33,377 nucleotides of DNA, taken from Cyanobacteria bacterium GSL.Bin1 (GTDB taxonomy: Bacteria > Cyanobacteriota > Cyanobacteriia > Cyanobacteriales > Rubidibacteraceae). The notes below the pieces were generated by a model. It was not told the DNA's origin. It worked only from the letters and a program-made list of their open reading frames with translations, and searched no databases. How positions within the stretch are numbered: the first letter of the stretch is position 1; each line of letters begins with the position of its first letter. Below, one piece after another: positions 25,368 through 33,256 of this stretch. Location: assembly GCA_009909085.1 (NCBI GenBank), contig JAAANX010000066.1, positions 1-33,377 of the forward strand, given 5' to 3'. The position numbers and the translations under genes were made by a program.

Positions 25368-26090
25368 TTAACAACCTCCCACTTGTAATAACTGTTTAAT
25401 TTCGGTTTGGCAATAGCGGGTAATTTCCACAATGCCCTTTTTGGTTTGTTTGCCTTGATATTGGGCTTGACGTTTTGGTGTGATCCAGTAAGGACGACCA
25501 ATGAGTAAATCGGCTCGTTCATAGACTACCATTGGGTGCAACGCCCACTGGTTAAATAGGGCTTCTGAGGGATCAAACCAGTGTAATATCTTTAGAGGAA
25601 TGGTTGCGGTTACTTGTTCTTGCTGCGACGCGATCGCGACCGGTAAAACCGCTAAATTTGGAATATTGGAACGTAACAGTAAATGAGCAAATCCGGGTTG
25701 AAAGGAGCGCATTTCACGAGGGGCAGTTAAATCGACCATGGGTTCAGCCCCTTCCGGAAACACGGCTAACCAATTATTGGCACTGAGCAACTGTTTGCCC
25801 TCACGAACAAACGTCGGACCCCGTTCTGATTGATTGGCCAAAGGGAAACAACCGAGTAACGTCACCATTTCCCGTAACAATGGCACCTGGCCCATATAGT
25901 GATGGCAAGCGGTGCGTAACGGGTGTCCTAATCCCACCATCAGCATCATCGGATCCATAAAACTTCGATGGTTGCTCACCACTACCACCGCAGCATCTTG
26001 AGGAATGCGGTTTTCAAAATAGACAAAAACTTGTGTTCCCAAGGCTTGCAGCAACCCTTGAGAGAGATTGAGCGGTCGATTAGATACCAT
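25368..26090 (-). CDS. Lysophospholipid acyltransferase-type (LPLAT) acyltransferase
   Basis: 240 residues from the ATG at 26090, which has a good ribosome site (AAGGAAGG) just upstream; the alternative TTG at 26111 is unlikely. The acyltransferase blocks are present: NHRSFMD (H41-D46, the HX4D motif) and FPEGAEPMVD (about 111-120). It should transfer an acyl group to a glycerolipid or alcohol acceptor at the membrane. A short hydrophobic segment may anchor it. With the hydrolase gene 12 bases downstream it recalls the two halves of plant phytyl ester synthase, and the LPLAT part resembles cyanobacterial proteins of the slr2103 kind. Confidence 0.83.
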   Translation of the reverse strand: MVSNRPLNLSQGLLQALGTQVFVYFENRIPQDAAVVVVSNHRSFMDPMMLMVGLGHPLRTACHHYMGQVPLLREMVTLLGCFPLANQSERGPTFVREGKQLLSANNWLAVFPEGAEPMVDLTAPREMRSFQPGFAHLLLRSNIPNLAVLPVAIASQQEQVTATIPLKILHWFDPSEALFNQWALHPMVVYERADLLIGRPYWITPKRQAQYQGKQTKKGIVEITRYCQTEIKQLLQVGGC

Positions 26091-26462
26091 GACCTTCCTT
26101 GGAATCAGCAACCATAACTTAAAGAATCTTAACGTTTTATTTCAATGTTAGCGAATTTTTTAATTATTTTTACAACTGATTGAATTGACGTTACCTCTAA
26201 CATCTCTTAAGGTAGAGCTATTCTTTCTTACGTTTCGCTATAATTTCATTTGATTTGATTGTAAAATTAAATCATCATCAGACCAAGTTATAAAATTCAT
26301 AAGCGGGATCAATACGGGGAATCAAAACCTAAAAAAAAATTGAAATCCTGTTGTTTCTCTCACTTAAAATACCTCTAAAAACCCCTTTAATAACTATCAA
26401 ATTACGATTCTTGTCCCCTTAATTACAACGTGGAGCCGATAATAAAAATCTAATACATTTGT
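26091..26462. other. Divergent intergenic region between acyltransferase and metG
   Basis: About 370 AT-rich bases that must hold the promoters of both genes. No RNA gene, riboswitch or T-box-like leader was recognisable upstream of metG. Confidence 0.5.
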
Positions 26463-28067
26463 ATGTTTGAACAAAAACCAAATAACACCTTTTCTTTAAC
26501 GACGCCCCTTTACTACGTTAATGATGTTCCCCATATTGGTAGTGCTTATACCACGATGGCTGCGGACGCGATCGCGCGCTTTCAACGGTTACAGGGGAAA
26601 GACGTTTTATTTATTACCGGCACCGATGAACATGGACAAAAAATTCAACGGACTGCCGAAGAAAAAGGGCTTTCTCCCCAAGAACAATGCGACAAAGTTG
26701 CCGCTAGTTTCGATCATTTGTGGCAAAAGCTAAACATTCAATATAATCGCTTTAGCCGCACCACCTCGGAACGTCATGAAGCGATTGTTAAAGAATTTTT
26801 CCAACGGGTTTGGGAAAATAATGATATCTATCTTGCTCAAAAACAAGGGTGGTACTGCGTTTCTTGTGAAGAGTTTAAAGAAGAAAGAGAACTCATTGAC
26901 GAGGGATACTGTCCGATCCACATTAATAAAAAAGCAGAATGGCGGGATGAAGAAAACTACTTTTTTCGCCTTTCTAAATACCAAAAAGAACTAGAAACCC
27001 TTTATCAGAAACATCCTGAGTTCATCCAACCCAATAGCCGTCGCAAGGAAGTTCTCAACTTCGTGCAACAAGGGTTGCAAGACTTCTCCATTTCTCGGGT
27101 CAATCTCGATTGGGGGATCGAAGTGCCTACCAATCCTAAACACACCATTTATGTTTGGTTTGACGCCCTCCTCGGGTATGTCACTGCCCTGCTTGACCCC
27201 GAACAAGAACCGACCCTAGACAATGCCCTTTCTCGCTGGTGGCCCATGGATATCCATCTCATCGGGAAAGATATTTTACGCTTCCATGCGGTTTATTGGC
27301 CAGCAATGTTGATGTCGGCTGGGGTAGCGCTACCGAAAAAAGTCTTTGGTCACGGCTTTTTAACCAAAGATGGGCAAAAAATGGGCAAAAGCCTCGGTAA
27401 TACCCTCGATCCCATCGCGTTGCTCGATCGCTATGGCGCCGATGCCGTTCGTTATTATTTTCTGCGAGAAATTGAATTTGGGCAAGATGGCGACTTCAAT
27501 GAAACCCGTTTTGTCAATGTCTTGAACGCGGATCTAGCCAATGATTTTGGGAACTTACTCAATCGCACCCTGAAAATGGCGAAAAAATACTGTGGTAATC
27601 AAGTGCCGAACTTAAAAGGAGAAGCGATTCCTGCGGATCATCCGTTGAAAGCCATCGGCACTGACCTCAGCGATCGCGTGAGCGAGGCCTATAATCAGCT
27701 TAGTTTCAGCCAAGCTTGCAAAGCGATTATCAACTTGGTCACCACCAGCAATAAATACATTGATGAACAAGCCCCCTGGAGTTTGTATAAACAAGGGGAA
27801 CAAACGCAAGTGGAGACAGTCCTCTATAGTATTCTCGAATCCATTCGTTTAAGTGCATATCTTCTGTCTCCCATTACGCCAACGCTGAGTACTGAAATTT
27901 ATCAGCAACTTGGATTTACAATTGACTTTAATCAACCTTCATCTTTTAATCAAGAAACATCTTTCAAAACACATCAATGTTGGGGGATTTTACCTCCCCT
28001 ACAGTCGCTGGGAGAAGCAAAACCCGTATTTTTACGGTTAGAACTTCCTGAAGAAAATCTGTTATAA
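26463..28067 (+). CDS. metG: Methionine-tRNA ligase
   Basis: 534 residues. It charges tRNA-Met and initiator tRNA in the cytoplasm. Class I signature motifs are HIGS (24-27, the HIGH box) and KMGKS (about 306-310, the KMSKS loop). A zinc-knuckle insertion shows C132-x2-C135 and C150-x2-H153. FITGTDEHGQKI and VWFDALLGYVTAL match the family. The C-terminus stops after the anticodon-binding domain; there is no EMAP-type tRNA-binding extension. The start ATG at 26463 gives MFEQKPNNTFSLTTPLYYVN, a normal beginning. A weak ribosome site precedes it. Confidence 0.97.
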   Translation: MFEQKPNNTFSLTTPLYYVNDVPHIGSAYTTMAADAIARFQRLQGKDVLFITGTDEHGQKIQRTAEEKGLSPQEQCDKVAASFDHLWQKLNIQYNRFSRTTSERHEAIVKEFFQRVWENNDIYLAQKQGWYCVSCEEFKEERELIDEGYCPIHINKKAEWRDEENYFFRLSKYQKELETLYQKHPEFIQPNSRRKEVLNFVQQGLQDFSISRVNLDWGIEVPTNPKHTIYVWFDALLGYVTALLDPEQEPTLDNALSRWWPMDIHLIGKDILRFHAVYWPAMLMSAGVALPKKVFGHGFLTKDGQKMGKSLGNTLDPIALLDRYGADAVRYYFLREIEFGQDGDFNETRFVNVLNADLANDFGNLLNRTLKMAKKYCGNQVPNLKGEAIPADHPLKAIGTDLSDRVSEAYNQLSFSQACKAIINLVTTSNKYIDEQAPWSLYKQGEQTQVETVLYSILESIRLSAYLLSPITPTLSTEIYQQLGFTIDFNQPSSFNQETSFKTHQCWGILPPLQSLGEAKPVFLRLELPEENLL

Positions 28068-28172
28068 ACTTCCATCTGCTTTCACTTTTGGGTAAGGTAG
28101 ATGTAAATCACCTTTTTATAAATCAACTTTTTTCATAAACTGGCTTAATTAAATAAAAATGAGGATAAAAAA

Positions 28173-28793
28173 ATGTTGGAAAACTTTGATCACGATCCGG
28201 TGTTTACACCGAAGCAAATTTTAGAGAATCGTGGTCGGGTTGCGATTTTTATTGATGGATCTAACTTGTTTTATGCCGCTTTACAGCTGGGCATAGAAAT
28301 AGATTACACCAAATTATTATCTTGCCTGACCTCTGGTTCTCGCTTATTACGTTCCTTTTTTTATACAGGCGTTGATTGTACCAATGAAAAGCAACAGGGT
28401 TTTTTACTCTGGATGCGTCGCAATGGCTATCGCGTCATTGCTAAAGATTTAGTCCAACTTCCTGATGGTTCTAAAAAAGCAAATTTAGATGTCGAAATTG
28501 CTGTTGATATGATGGCTTTAGTGGGGAAATATGATACAGCGATTTTGGTTAGTGGTGATGGTGATTTAGCTTACGCGGTTGATGCAGTTAGCTACCGTGG
28601 CGCAAGAGTGGAAGTGGTTAGTTTGCGTTCGATGACCAGTGATAGCTTGATTAATGTGGCAGACCGCTATATTGACTTGGATCAAATTCAAGAAGATATC
28701 CAGAAGCCCCCTAAGTCTAATAATCACAACGCTTCTCCGCCTCCCTATCGCCCGTTACCAACCTTAATTTTTGATGAAGACTCGTCCGGATAA
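28173..28793 (+). CDS. NYN-domain (LabA/DUF88) protein
   Basis: 206 residues. The NYN (PIN-like) nuclease fold is shown by VAIFIDGSNLFYA (first Asp about 28), LDVEIAVDMMAL and VSGDGDLAYAVDAVSYRGA, which carry the acidic metal-site residues. Cyanobacterial members include LabA, which influences circadian gene expression in Synechococcus; whether this one does is unknown. The tail after about 170 is Pro/Asn-rich and disordered. A GAGG ribosome site sits just before the ATG. Its last 20 bases overlap the next gene, so the two are coupled. Confidence 0.9.
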   Translation: MLENFDHDPVFTPKQILENRGRVAIFIDGSNLFYAALQLGIEIDYTKLLSCLTSGSRLLRSFFYTGVDCTNEKQQGFLLWMRRNGYRVIAKDLVQLPDGSKKANLDVEIAVDMMALVGKYDTAILVSGDGDLAYAVDAVSYRGARVEVVSLRSMTSDSLINVADRYIDLDQIQEDIQKPPKSNNHNASPPPYRPLPTLIFDEDSSG

Positions 28794-29967
28794 TTATGTT
28801 TTGGCAACCCTGATTATTCTCCGGTTGCTGTTGCGAAAAACAACAGCTTGGCTATTAATTGGGGTGCTTTTTTTGAGTCTCTCAGCTTGTCGGAACAATC
28901 AGCAAGACGCTGATCCCGACTCAGAGACAGCCACAGCAGAAGAAACCATAGAAGAACAACTTATTTTAGAAAATGCGACGTTAAATCAAGTTGATTCTGA
29001 GGGGAATACTCTTTGGAAACTGCAAGTAAAACGGGTCGTTTATCGGCAAGATAATCAAAATGCCGAACTTGAACAAGTAGCCGGTGAACTATATCAAGAA
29101 GGAGAAATTTTCCTCAAGATACAAGCGAATCAAGGCAAAATTATTAATAATGGGACCCAGGTTAATTTAGAAGGAGAGGTAGTTGCCACTGATCCCCGCA
29201 ATGGTGCAACCTTAAATACTCAAGCAGTGGAATGGTCCCCTGAAGAACAGTTATTAGTGATTCCGCAAGCGTTACGGGGTCAACACCCTCGCTTTAATGT
29301 CACCGCTGATCGAGGGAAATACTACACCGATCGAGAAGAATTAGAATTAATTGGCAATGTGGAAGGGATTTCTGAAGATCCGCCACTCCAGTTAGAAGGT
29401 AAAAAGTTCAATTGGTTAATTCCGCAAGAAAGAGTTCGCAGCGAACAGCCCTTACAAGTGGATCGCTATGACCCCGAAACAGAAACAATTCGCGATCGCG
29501 TTACGGCAAATTCGGGTGAGGTTAAGTTAGGGGAAAAAATTGTTTTCCTCGAAGATAATGTGGAATTTAAGTCCAGCGATCCCCCTCTCCAAGCCGCGAG
29601 TAATGCCATTACTTGGGATGTGGAAAAGAAAGTGATTACCAGTAGTAAGCCGATTCAAGTGGTACAAACCGAGAATAAGGTTACCCTCACCGGGAACCAA
29701 GGCAAAATTGACTTAAACACCGAAATTGCCCAATTTCAAGGAGGGGTGAAAGGCGTGAGTCAAGCGAACCAAGCCACCCTCTTTGCCAACCGCCTGCGCT
29801 GGAATCTTCCCACACAAGAAATGGAAGCAGAAGGAAACGTGATTTATCAACAAAATGATCCACCACTGACCAGTAAAGGCGAAAAAGCCAGTGGTATTTT
29901 GAATGAAGAAAATATTGTTGTTCAAGGGAATCAAGAACAACGAGTGACCACAGAAATTGTCCCTTAG
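28774..29967 (+). CDS. lptC: LptC/OstA-domain lipoprotein (LPS transport periplasmic protein)
   Basis: 397 residues from the ATG at 28774, chosen over the TTG at 28771. An N-terminal hydrophobic segment ends in a lipobox-like LSLSAC, so it is likely lipid-anchored in the inner membrane. The rest is a repeated beta-jellyroll pattern (LEQVAGELYQEG, ADRGKYYTDREELELIGNVEG, SNAITWDVEKKVI, EASGxxxxEENIVVQG) as in LptC and LptA, but much longer than E. coli LptC; it probably combines LptC and LptA-like repeats to bridge the periplasm. The gene overlaps the NYN gene. Its TAG stop overlaps the convergent stop at 29964. Confidence 0.85.
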   Translation: MKTRPDNYVLATLIILRLLLRKTTAWLLIGVLFLSLSACRNNQQDADPDSETATAEETIEEQLILENATLNQVDSEGNTLWKLQVKRVVYRQDNQNAELEQVAGELYQEGEIFLKIQANQGKIINNGTQVNLEGEVVATDPRNGATLNTQAVEWSPEEQLLVIPQALRGQHPRFNVTADRGKYYTDREELELIGNVEGISEDPPLQLEGKKFNWLIPQERVRSEQPLQVDRYDPETETIRDRVTANSGEVKLGEKIVFLEDNVEFKSSDPPLQAASNAITWDVEKKVITSSKPIQVVQTENKVTLTGNQGKIDLNTEIAQFQGGVKGVSQANQATLFANRLRWNLPTQEMEAEGNVIYQQNDPPLTSKGEKASGILNEENIVVQGNQEQRVTTEIVP

Positions 29968-30176
29968 TTAGAGGATTTTTTAGCATAATAAGATTCCTTC
30001 ATGTTGACATAAAGGACATAATATAAGGCTAAAATTTGTAGGGGAATAATCATGACATATCCCTTGATAAACAAAGGAATAGTAAGCTGAGAGAACGTCG
30101 TAAAATAAGCGGCTCCTCCCAGAGCAATCATCGCTTTTACCAGTAAGTTTTTGCGCTTACGATTGAAATTTAACAT
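29964..30176 (-). CDS. Small two-helix membrane protein, hypothetical
   Basis: 70 residues with a basic N-terminus (MLNFNRKRKN), a hydrophobic segment (about 14-34), a second one (about 36-56) and a polar lysine-rich end. It is likely an inner-membrane or thylakoid small protein. I do not recognise a family. It overlaps the lptC-like stop by four bases (TTAG) in convergent orientation, the same arrangement as at 21626-21629, which supports its being a real gene. The ATG at 30176 follows an AT-rich stretch. Confidence 0.6.
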   Translation of the reverse strand: MLNFNRKRKNLLVKAMIALGGAAYFTTFSQLTIPLFIKGYVMIIPLQILALYYVLYVNMKESYYAKKSSN

Positions 30177-30251
30177 TCAGACCTCTGCTTGACTGTAGAA
30201 TTGCATCACCTCCCACTACATTAATAGCAGAAGGAAACAGTAGAATTCAAG

Positions 30252-30518
30252 CTAAAACCACCCTTTTTTATTCTCAATATAAATTTGTTCAAACTCTTCA
30301 TCCGTTTTAGTCAGGTAAATAATGCCCTCCACTAAACCAATAACACCGACAATAGGAGAAGCAAAGCCACAGGTGAGTAAACTAACTAGTAACATAATGA
30401 TTCCTTCTGTATTATAACCGAGTATAAACTTATGAATTCCGAGAGCTCCCAGAATAATTCCTAAAATGCCGACAACAATTTTTTTACTATTCGTTTCGCT
30501 AGAATTGGGACTGTTCAT
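30252..30518 (-). CDS. TM2-domain membrane protein
   Basis: 88 residues from the ATG at 30518 (MNSPNSSETNSKK), which has an AGGAA ribosome site upstream; a GTG at 30557 would add 13 residues. The TM2 pattern is clear: LGIILGALGIHKFILGYNTEGI, then a second helix and a GVIGLVEGIIYL segment. TM2 proteins have two membrane helices joined by a short turn and no settled bacterial function. It follows the DUF2752 gene on the same strand at 40 bases, a pairing I believe is common in cyanobacteria. Confidence 0.88.
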   Translation of the reverse strand: MNSPNSSETNSKKIVVGILGIILGALGIHKFILGYNTEGIIMLLVSLLTCGFASPIVGVIGLVEGIIYLTKTDEEFEQIYIENKKGWF

Positions 30519-30557
30519 AATTGAGTATTTCCTATAAATTAACTGGACAATAAACAC

Positions 30558-31028
30558 TTAAATGAAGTTTCCTAAGGGGGAATTTTCAAAGCTACTCGCT
30601 AATTCCCCTGATAAAAATAAAAGATACAACCGGAAACAATGATAACTTAAAAGCATCCCTAGGAAACTCATTTGAGCGGTGCGATTACGCAATAATTTAA
30701 CATAAAAAGTTACCAGAGAACGGCGCAATAATAATTCTAAAATAAGATGAATACAAGTGAGAAGTAGGGCGAAGAAGAGAAAGGGACCCAATAAATGATA
30801 ATTCAGGGCTTCTATGAAATTATTCTGAGCAACCGCCATAAAGGATCGAGTCAGTCCACATCCCGGACAAGGAATTCCAGTAGTAGCAAGAAACAGACAT
30901 TGGAAAGGAGAACTGGCTTCGGTATGACTGAAAAAAAACGATCCAATCAATGGAGAGGTACAAAGACTAAGAGTGAAGTAACGCTTTAATCGTTCTCGTT
31001 TTTTTAAGTGAAAATACAGTCGTAACAT
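30558..31028 (-). CDS. DUF2752 membrane protein
   Basis: 156 residues. The hallmark is TTGIPCPGCGLTRSF near residue 50, with two Cys in the PCPGCG motif, followed by several hydrophobic helices. This is the DUF2752 family, of unknown function. The Cys pair may bind metal or form a disulfide. The gene downstream encodes a TM2-domain protein, so they may work together in the membrane. The Lys/Arg-rich N-terminus (LKKRERLKRYF) is expected to face the cytoplasm. Confidence 0.88.
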   Translation of the reverse strand: MLRLYFHLKKRERLKRYFTLSLCTSPLIGSFFFSHTEASSPFQCLFLATTGIPCPGCGLTRSFMAVAQNNFIEALNYHLLGPFLFFALLLTCIHLILELLLRRSLVTFYVKLLRNRTAQMSFLGMLLSYHCFRLYLLFLSGELASSFENSPLGNFI

Positions 31029-31174
31029 TTAAGAAAAAATCGTCCCAATTTACACTCTTTTTTTTAGGACATATTTAGTGTATCAGAGTCGGAGTTCTGA
31101 TTGAATCAGAATTAATCTGTAGACTCACTGCTGTTGATTTATTCCCTAGCCTCTAGCGTTATCCCTAAATTGAA

Positions 31175-32414
31175 TTAACACGAATTTAGATTAAGAATGT
31201 ATTGGGCAACGCGAGATGCTGCGCCGGGTTTTCCCATTCTGTGTTTGCCATTATCGGCAATGAGTTGTAGGCGATTGGGGTCAGTCAATAACCCTTGGCA
31301 AACATCAGCTGCTTGAGCGGGTTTTTGCACTAAAATAACGGAGGGACCCAGGAGGCGGGTTTGGGCTTCGGCGAAAGCAGCAGTATATTGAGGACCCCTT
31401 CCCGGAATTGCAATCACCGGCTTTCCTAAGCCAACACATTGTTCGGTAGCCGTTCCTGCCATGGCAATGGCAAAATCACAAGCGTGTAAGCAACTGTGAT
31501 AAGCATTTTGGGTGAGAAATAAGGGTGTCACCCCTTGTTGAAAACCTAAGCCTTGTTGATCTTGAATGGGAGTTGTAACAGATAAGCTTGAATTTTCTTG
31601 CCATCCTCTGGCTTGTAATTGCTCACAAAATGAATCGAAATTGAGGCTAGGCGCGATCGCGCCCAAAAAGCAGAGTTTACTCTGGGTTTCACGCTGGATG
31701 ATACTCTCTACGACGTCTAAAATTAATTGCCAATTTCTCTCTGTTTCGGGAGAACGAGAACCGGTTAGGAGTAAAATGCGCAGCGATCGCTCTGATGCCT
31801 CTCATAGGGGAAATTCTGGCACTAATCCATCCATCATTGGATTGCCAAAATCATAAGCGGGAATCCCAAATGTCTGTAACACTTGCGTCGTTAAGGCATC
31901 CCGGGGAAATACACCTTGACAGCGACGACTTTTCATCAAGCAACGTTCCCAAGGGAGATAGACCGACCCCATTCTCCGTTCCCAACGGGAAGTATTGGGT
32001 AGCCAACCTCCCTCATCTCGTAAATAATATTCGGACTTAGCGGTGCCCACAAACACATAATCTGCGCCACTGAACCAGGCAAATAGTAAGGGGACAATAT
32101 CTCCCACCGCGAGAAGCTATCCCCTCTGGTTTTGCCCACCGTCGTACCGCTTTCAGTTGCGCTAAAGTTAACGCAATCAGTCCCCCGCGGACATCTCGCC
32201 ACAACTCTTTCGCATCCATGTAAATAAACCCTCCCGAAGGCATGGTTTTTCTGGGCATCAGTAAAGGAATGCGCGATCGCTGATAGGCTAATCCATCACC
32301 AACAATGGGCAAAGCCGTAATTTCTACCGATTGAGTTTGCTGATGCAACGCCTCAATGATCCTAACGGCAATAACATCTTCACCATGACCATTGCTGAGA
32401 CAGAGTAATTTCAA
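31175..32414 (-). pseudogene. Broken lipid-A-disaccharide synthase-related (LpxB-like) glycosyltransferase
   Basis: An ancestral gene of about 413 codons, broken twice. The N-terminal part (from 32414) reads MKLLCLSNGHGEDVIAVRII, VGDGLAYQ and DVRGGLIALTLAQLK. At about 32105-32120 the frame shifts; the homology continues as VGDIVPLLFAW, YVFVGTAKSEYYLRDEGG, SVYLPWERCLMKS and IPAYDFGNPMMDGL. In that frame a TGA at 31804-31802 interrupts it, after which it resumes (LRILLLTGSRSPETERNW, CDFAIAMAGTATEQCVGLGKPVIAIPGRGPQY) to a stop at 31175. These motifs fit the cyanobacterial LpxB-related family of unknown substrate. Either the gene is dead or there are assembly errors; two independent lesions favour a pseudogene. 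Confidence 0.85.
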
Positions 32415-32449
32415 AATTTGATTGTTGCTTTTATGTGGATCTTGCTTCT

Positions 32450-32667
32450 CTAAATTATCATTATTCTTAAAAACGAGTTAACCGCTCTTTGTAACGAATC
32501 TGGATCAATATGATGTCTGCGAATCATACCCGAACGCGGATCTTTTGAGCAATGATTAGCCGCTTAATATAATAGAGATAAGACTTTTCTGTTTTAAGAC
32601 TCATCTGCTTAAGAGGCAATGTGCGGCGTACTCGCTCTAACAGGCGAGGTTGGTGGGGGTCGTTCAT
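32450..32667 (-). pseudogene. intI: Integron integrase (IntI) relic with internal deletion
   Basis: From ATG 32667 the frame reads MNDPHQPRLLERVRRTL, LKTEKSYLYYIKRLII, which matches the N-terminal core-binding helices of IntI-type tyrosine recombinases (pattern RLxxxVR...S.KTEK.Y.YYI.R.I). It then leaves frame at about 32545, where the other frame reads KDPRSGMIRRHHIDPDSLQRAV, the region of IntI that includes the conserved DPRSG..RRHH. About 180-190 residues between are missing, including the first catalytic Arg. Both pieces are close together and on the strand divergent from the cassette at 32621-33142, as in integrons. A stop (TAG) ends the second piece at 32450. The protein is inactive. 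Confidence 0.8.
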
Positions 32668-33142
32668 CTGCAAATTTAGGAAAACTAATTCACATATAGT
32701 GCTAAATCGCTTGATAGAGAGAATTGGAAACATGAAATATATCCACGTTGCTCGAAATGGATTGGATATGGCCCATAGTAGAAACCAGAATCAACTAAGA
32801 TTATGGGGAAGGTATTTTATAAACGAAGAATTTGATGTAACGCCATACTACTCTCTTAAATACTGGTGCATTGTTCATAAGCGGGTAATTCGCATAGGCG
32901 AATCTATGAAGGACAATTTCTTGTTTCTTAATTATGATCACTTTTGTGTAAATCCGAAGGAAGGAATAAAGCAGTTGTTAGATTTCCTCGGTAAGGAGTC
33001 AAATTCGTTAATGACCCAGCTTATGGCATTGGTCAAGCGACCAGATTCAATGGGTAGATTTCGGCAACATGGCACAGAGATGTTTACAGAAGAAGATATA
33101 GCATTTGTTAAATCTCTAGGATTCGATGTCAACGGCAGCTAA
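32621..33142 (+). pseudogene. 5'-truncated sulfotransferase gene, apparent integron cassette
   Basis: The open frame is 173 residues, but its first part (32621 to about 32680) is antisense to the integrase relic. Native similarity seems to begin near NSHIVLNRLIERI, followed by MKYIHVARNGLDMAHSRNQNQL, WCIVHKRVIRIGESM, FLFLNYDHFCVNPKEG and LLDFLG. This is the C-terminal half of a sulfotransferase-3-type enzyme; the P-loop (PAPS-binding) N-terminus is missing. An internal ATG at 32732 would give 136 residues. The TAA stop (33140-33142) lies inside the attC site, the usual arrangement in integron gene cassettes. It is the third sulfotransferase in the window. Confidence 0.75.
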
Positions 33143-33208
33143 CCCGGCGCTCAACCCGACCGCCTTGGAGCGGTAGCGAAAAGGCGGCGGGTTAGCTTGA
33201 CGTTAGGC
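33138..33208 (+). other. Integron attC recombination site
   Basis: The outer boxes are GCTAAC (33138-33143) and GTTAGGC (33202-33208); the latter fits GTTRRRY exactly. Inner stem: GCTcAACCCGaCCGCC (33149-33164) pairs with GGCGGCGGGTTAGC (33183-33196), 14 perfect pairs once C33152 and A33159 are left out. On the bottom strand these two are G and T, as the extrahelical bases of known attC sites. The unpaired spacers are CCGGC and TTGAC, and the terminal loop is 18 bases. The 5' box is imperfect (AGCTAAC against RYYYAAC). Confidence 0.88.
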
Positions 33209-33256
33209 AGCTTGATTACTTGATAAGGTCGGATCCTGAATTTCTCTCTAAGATTA

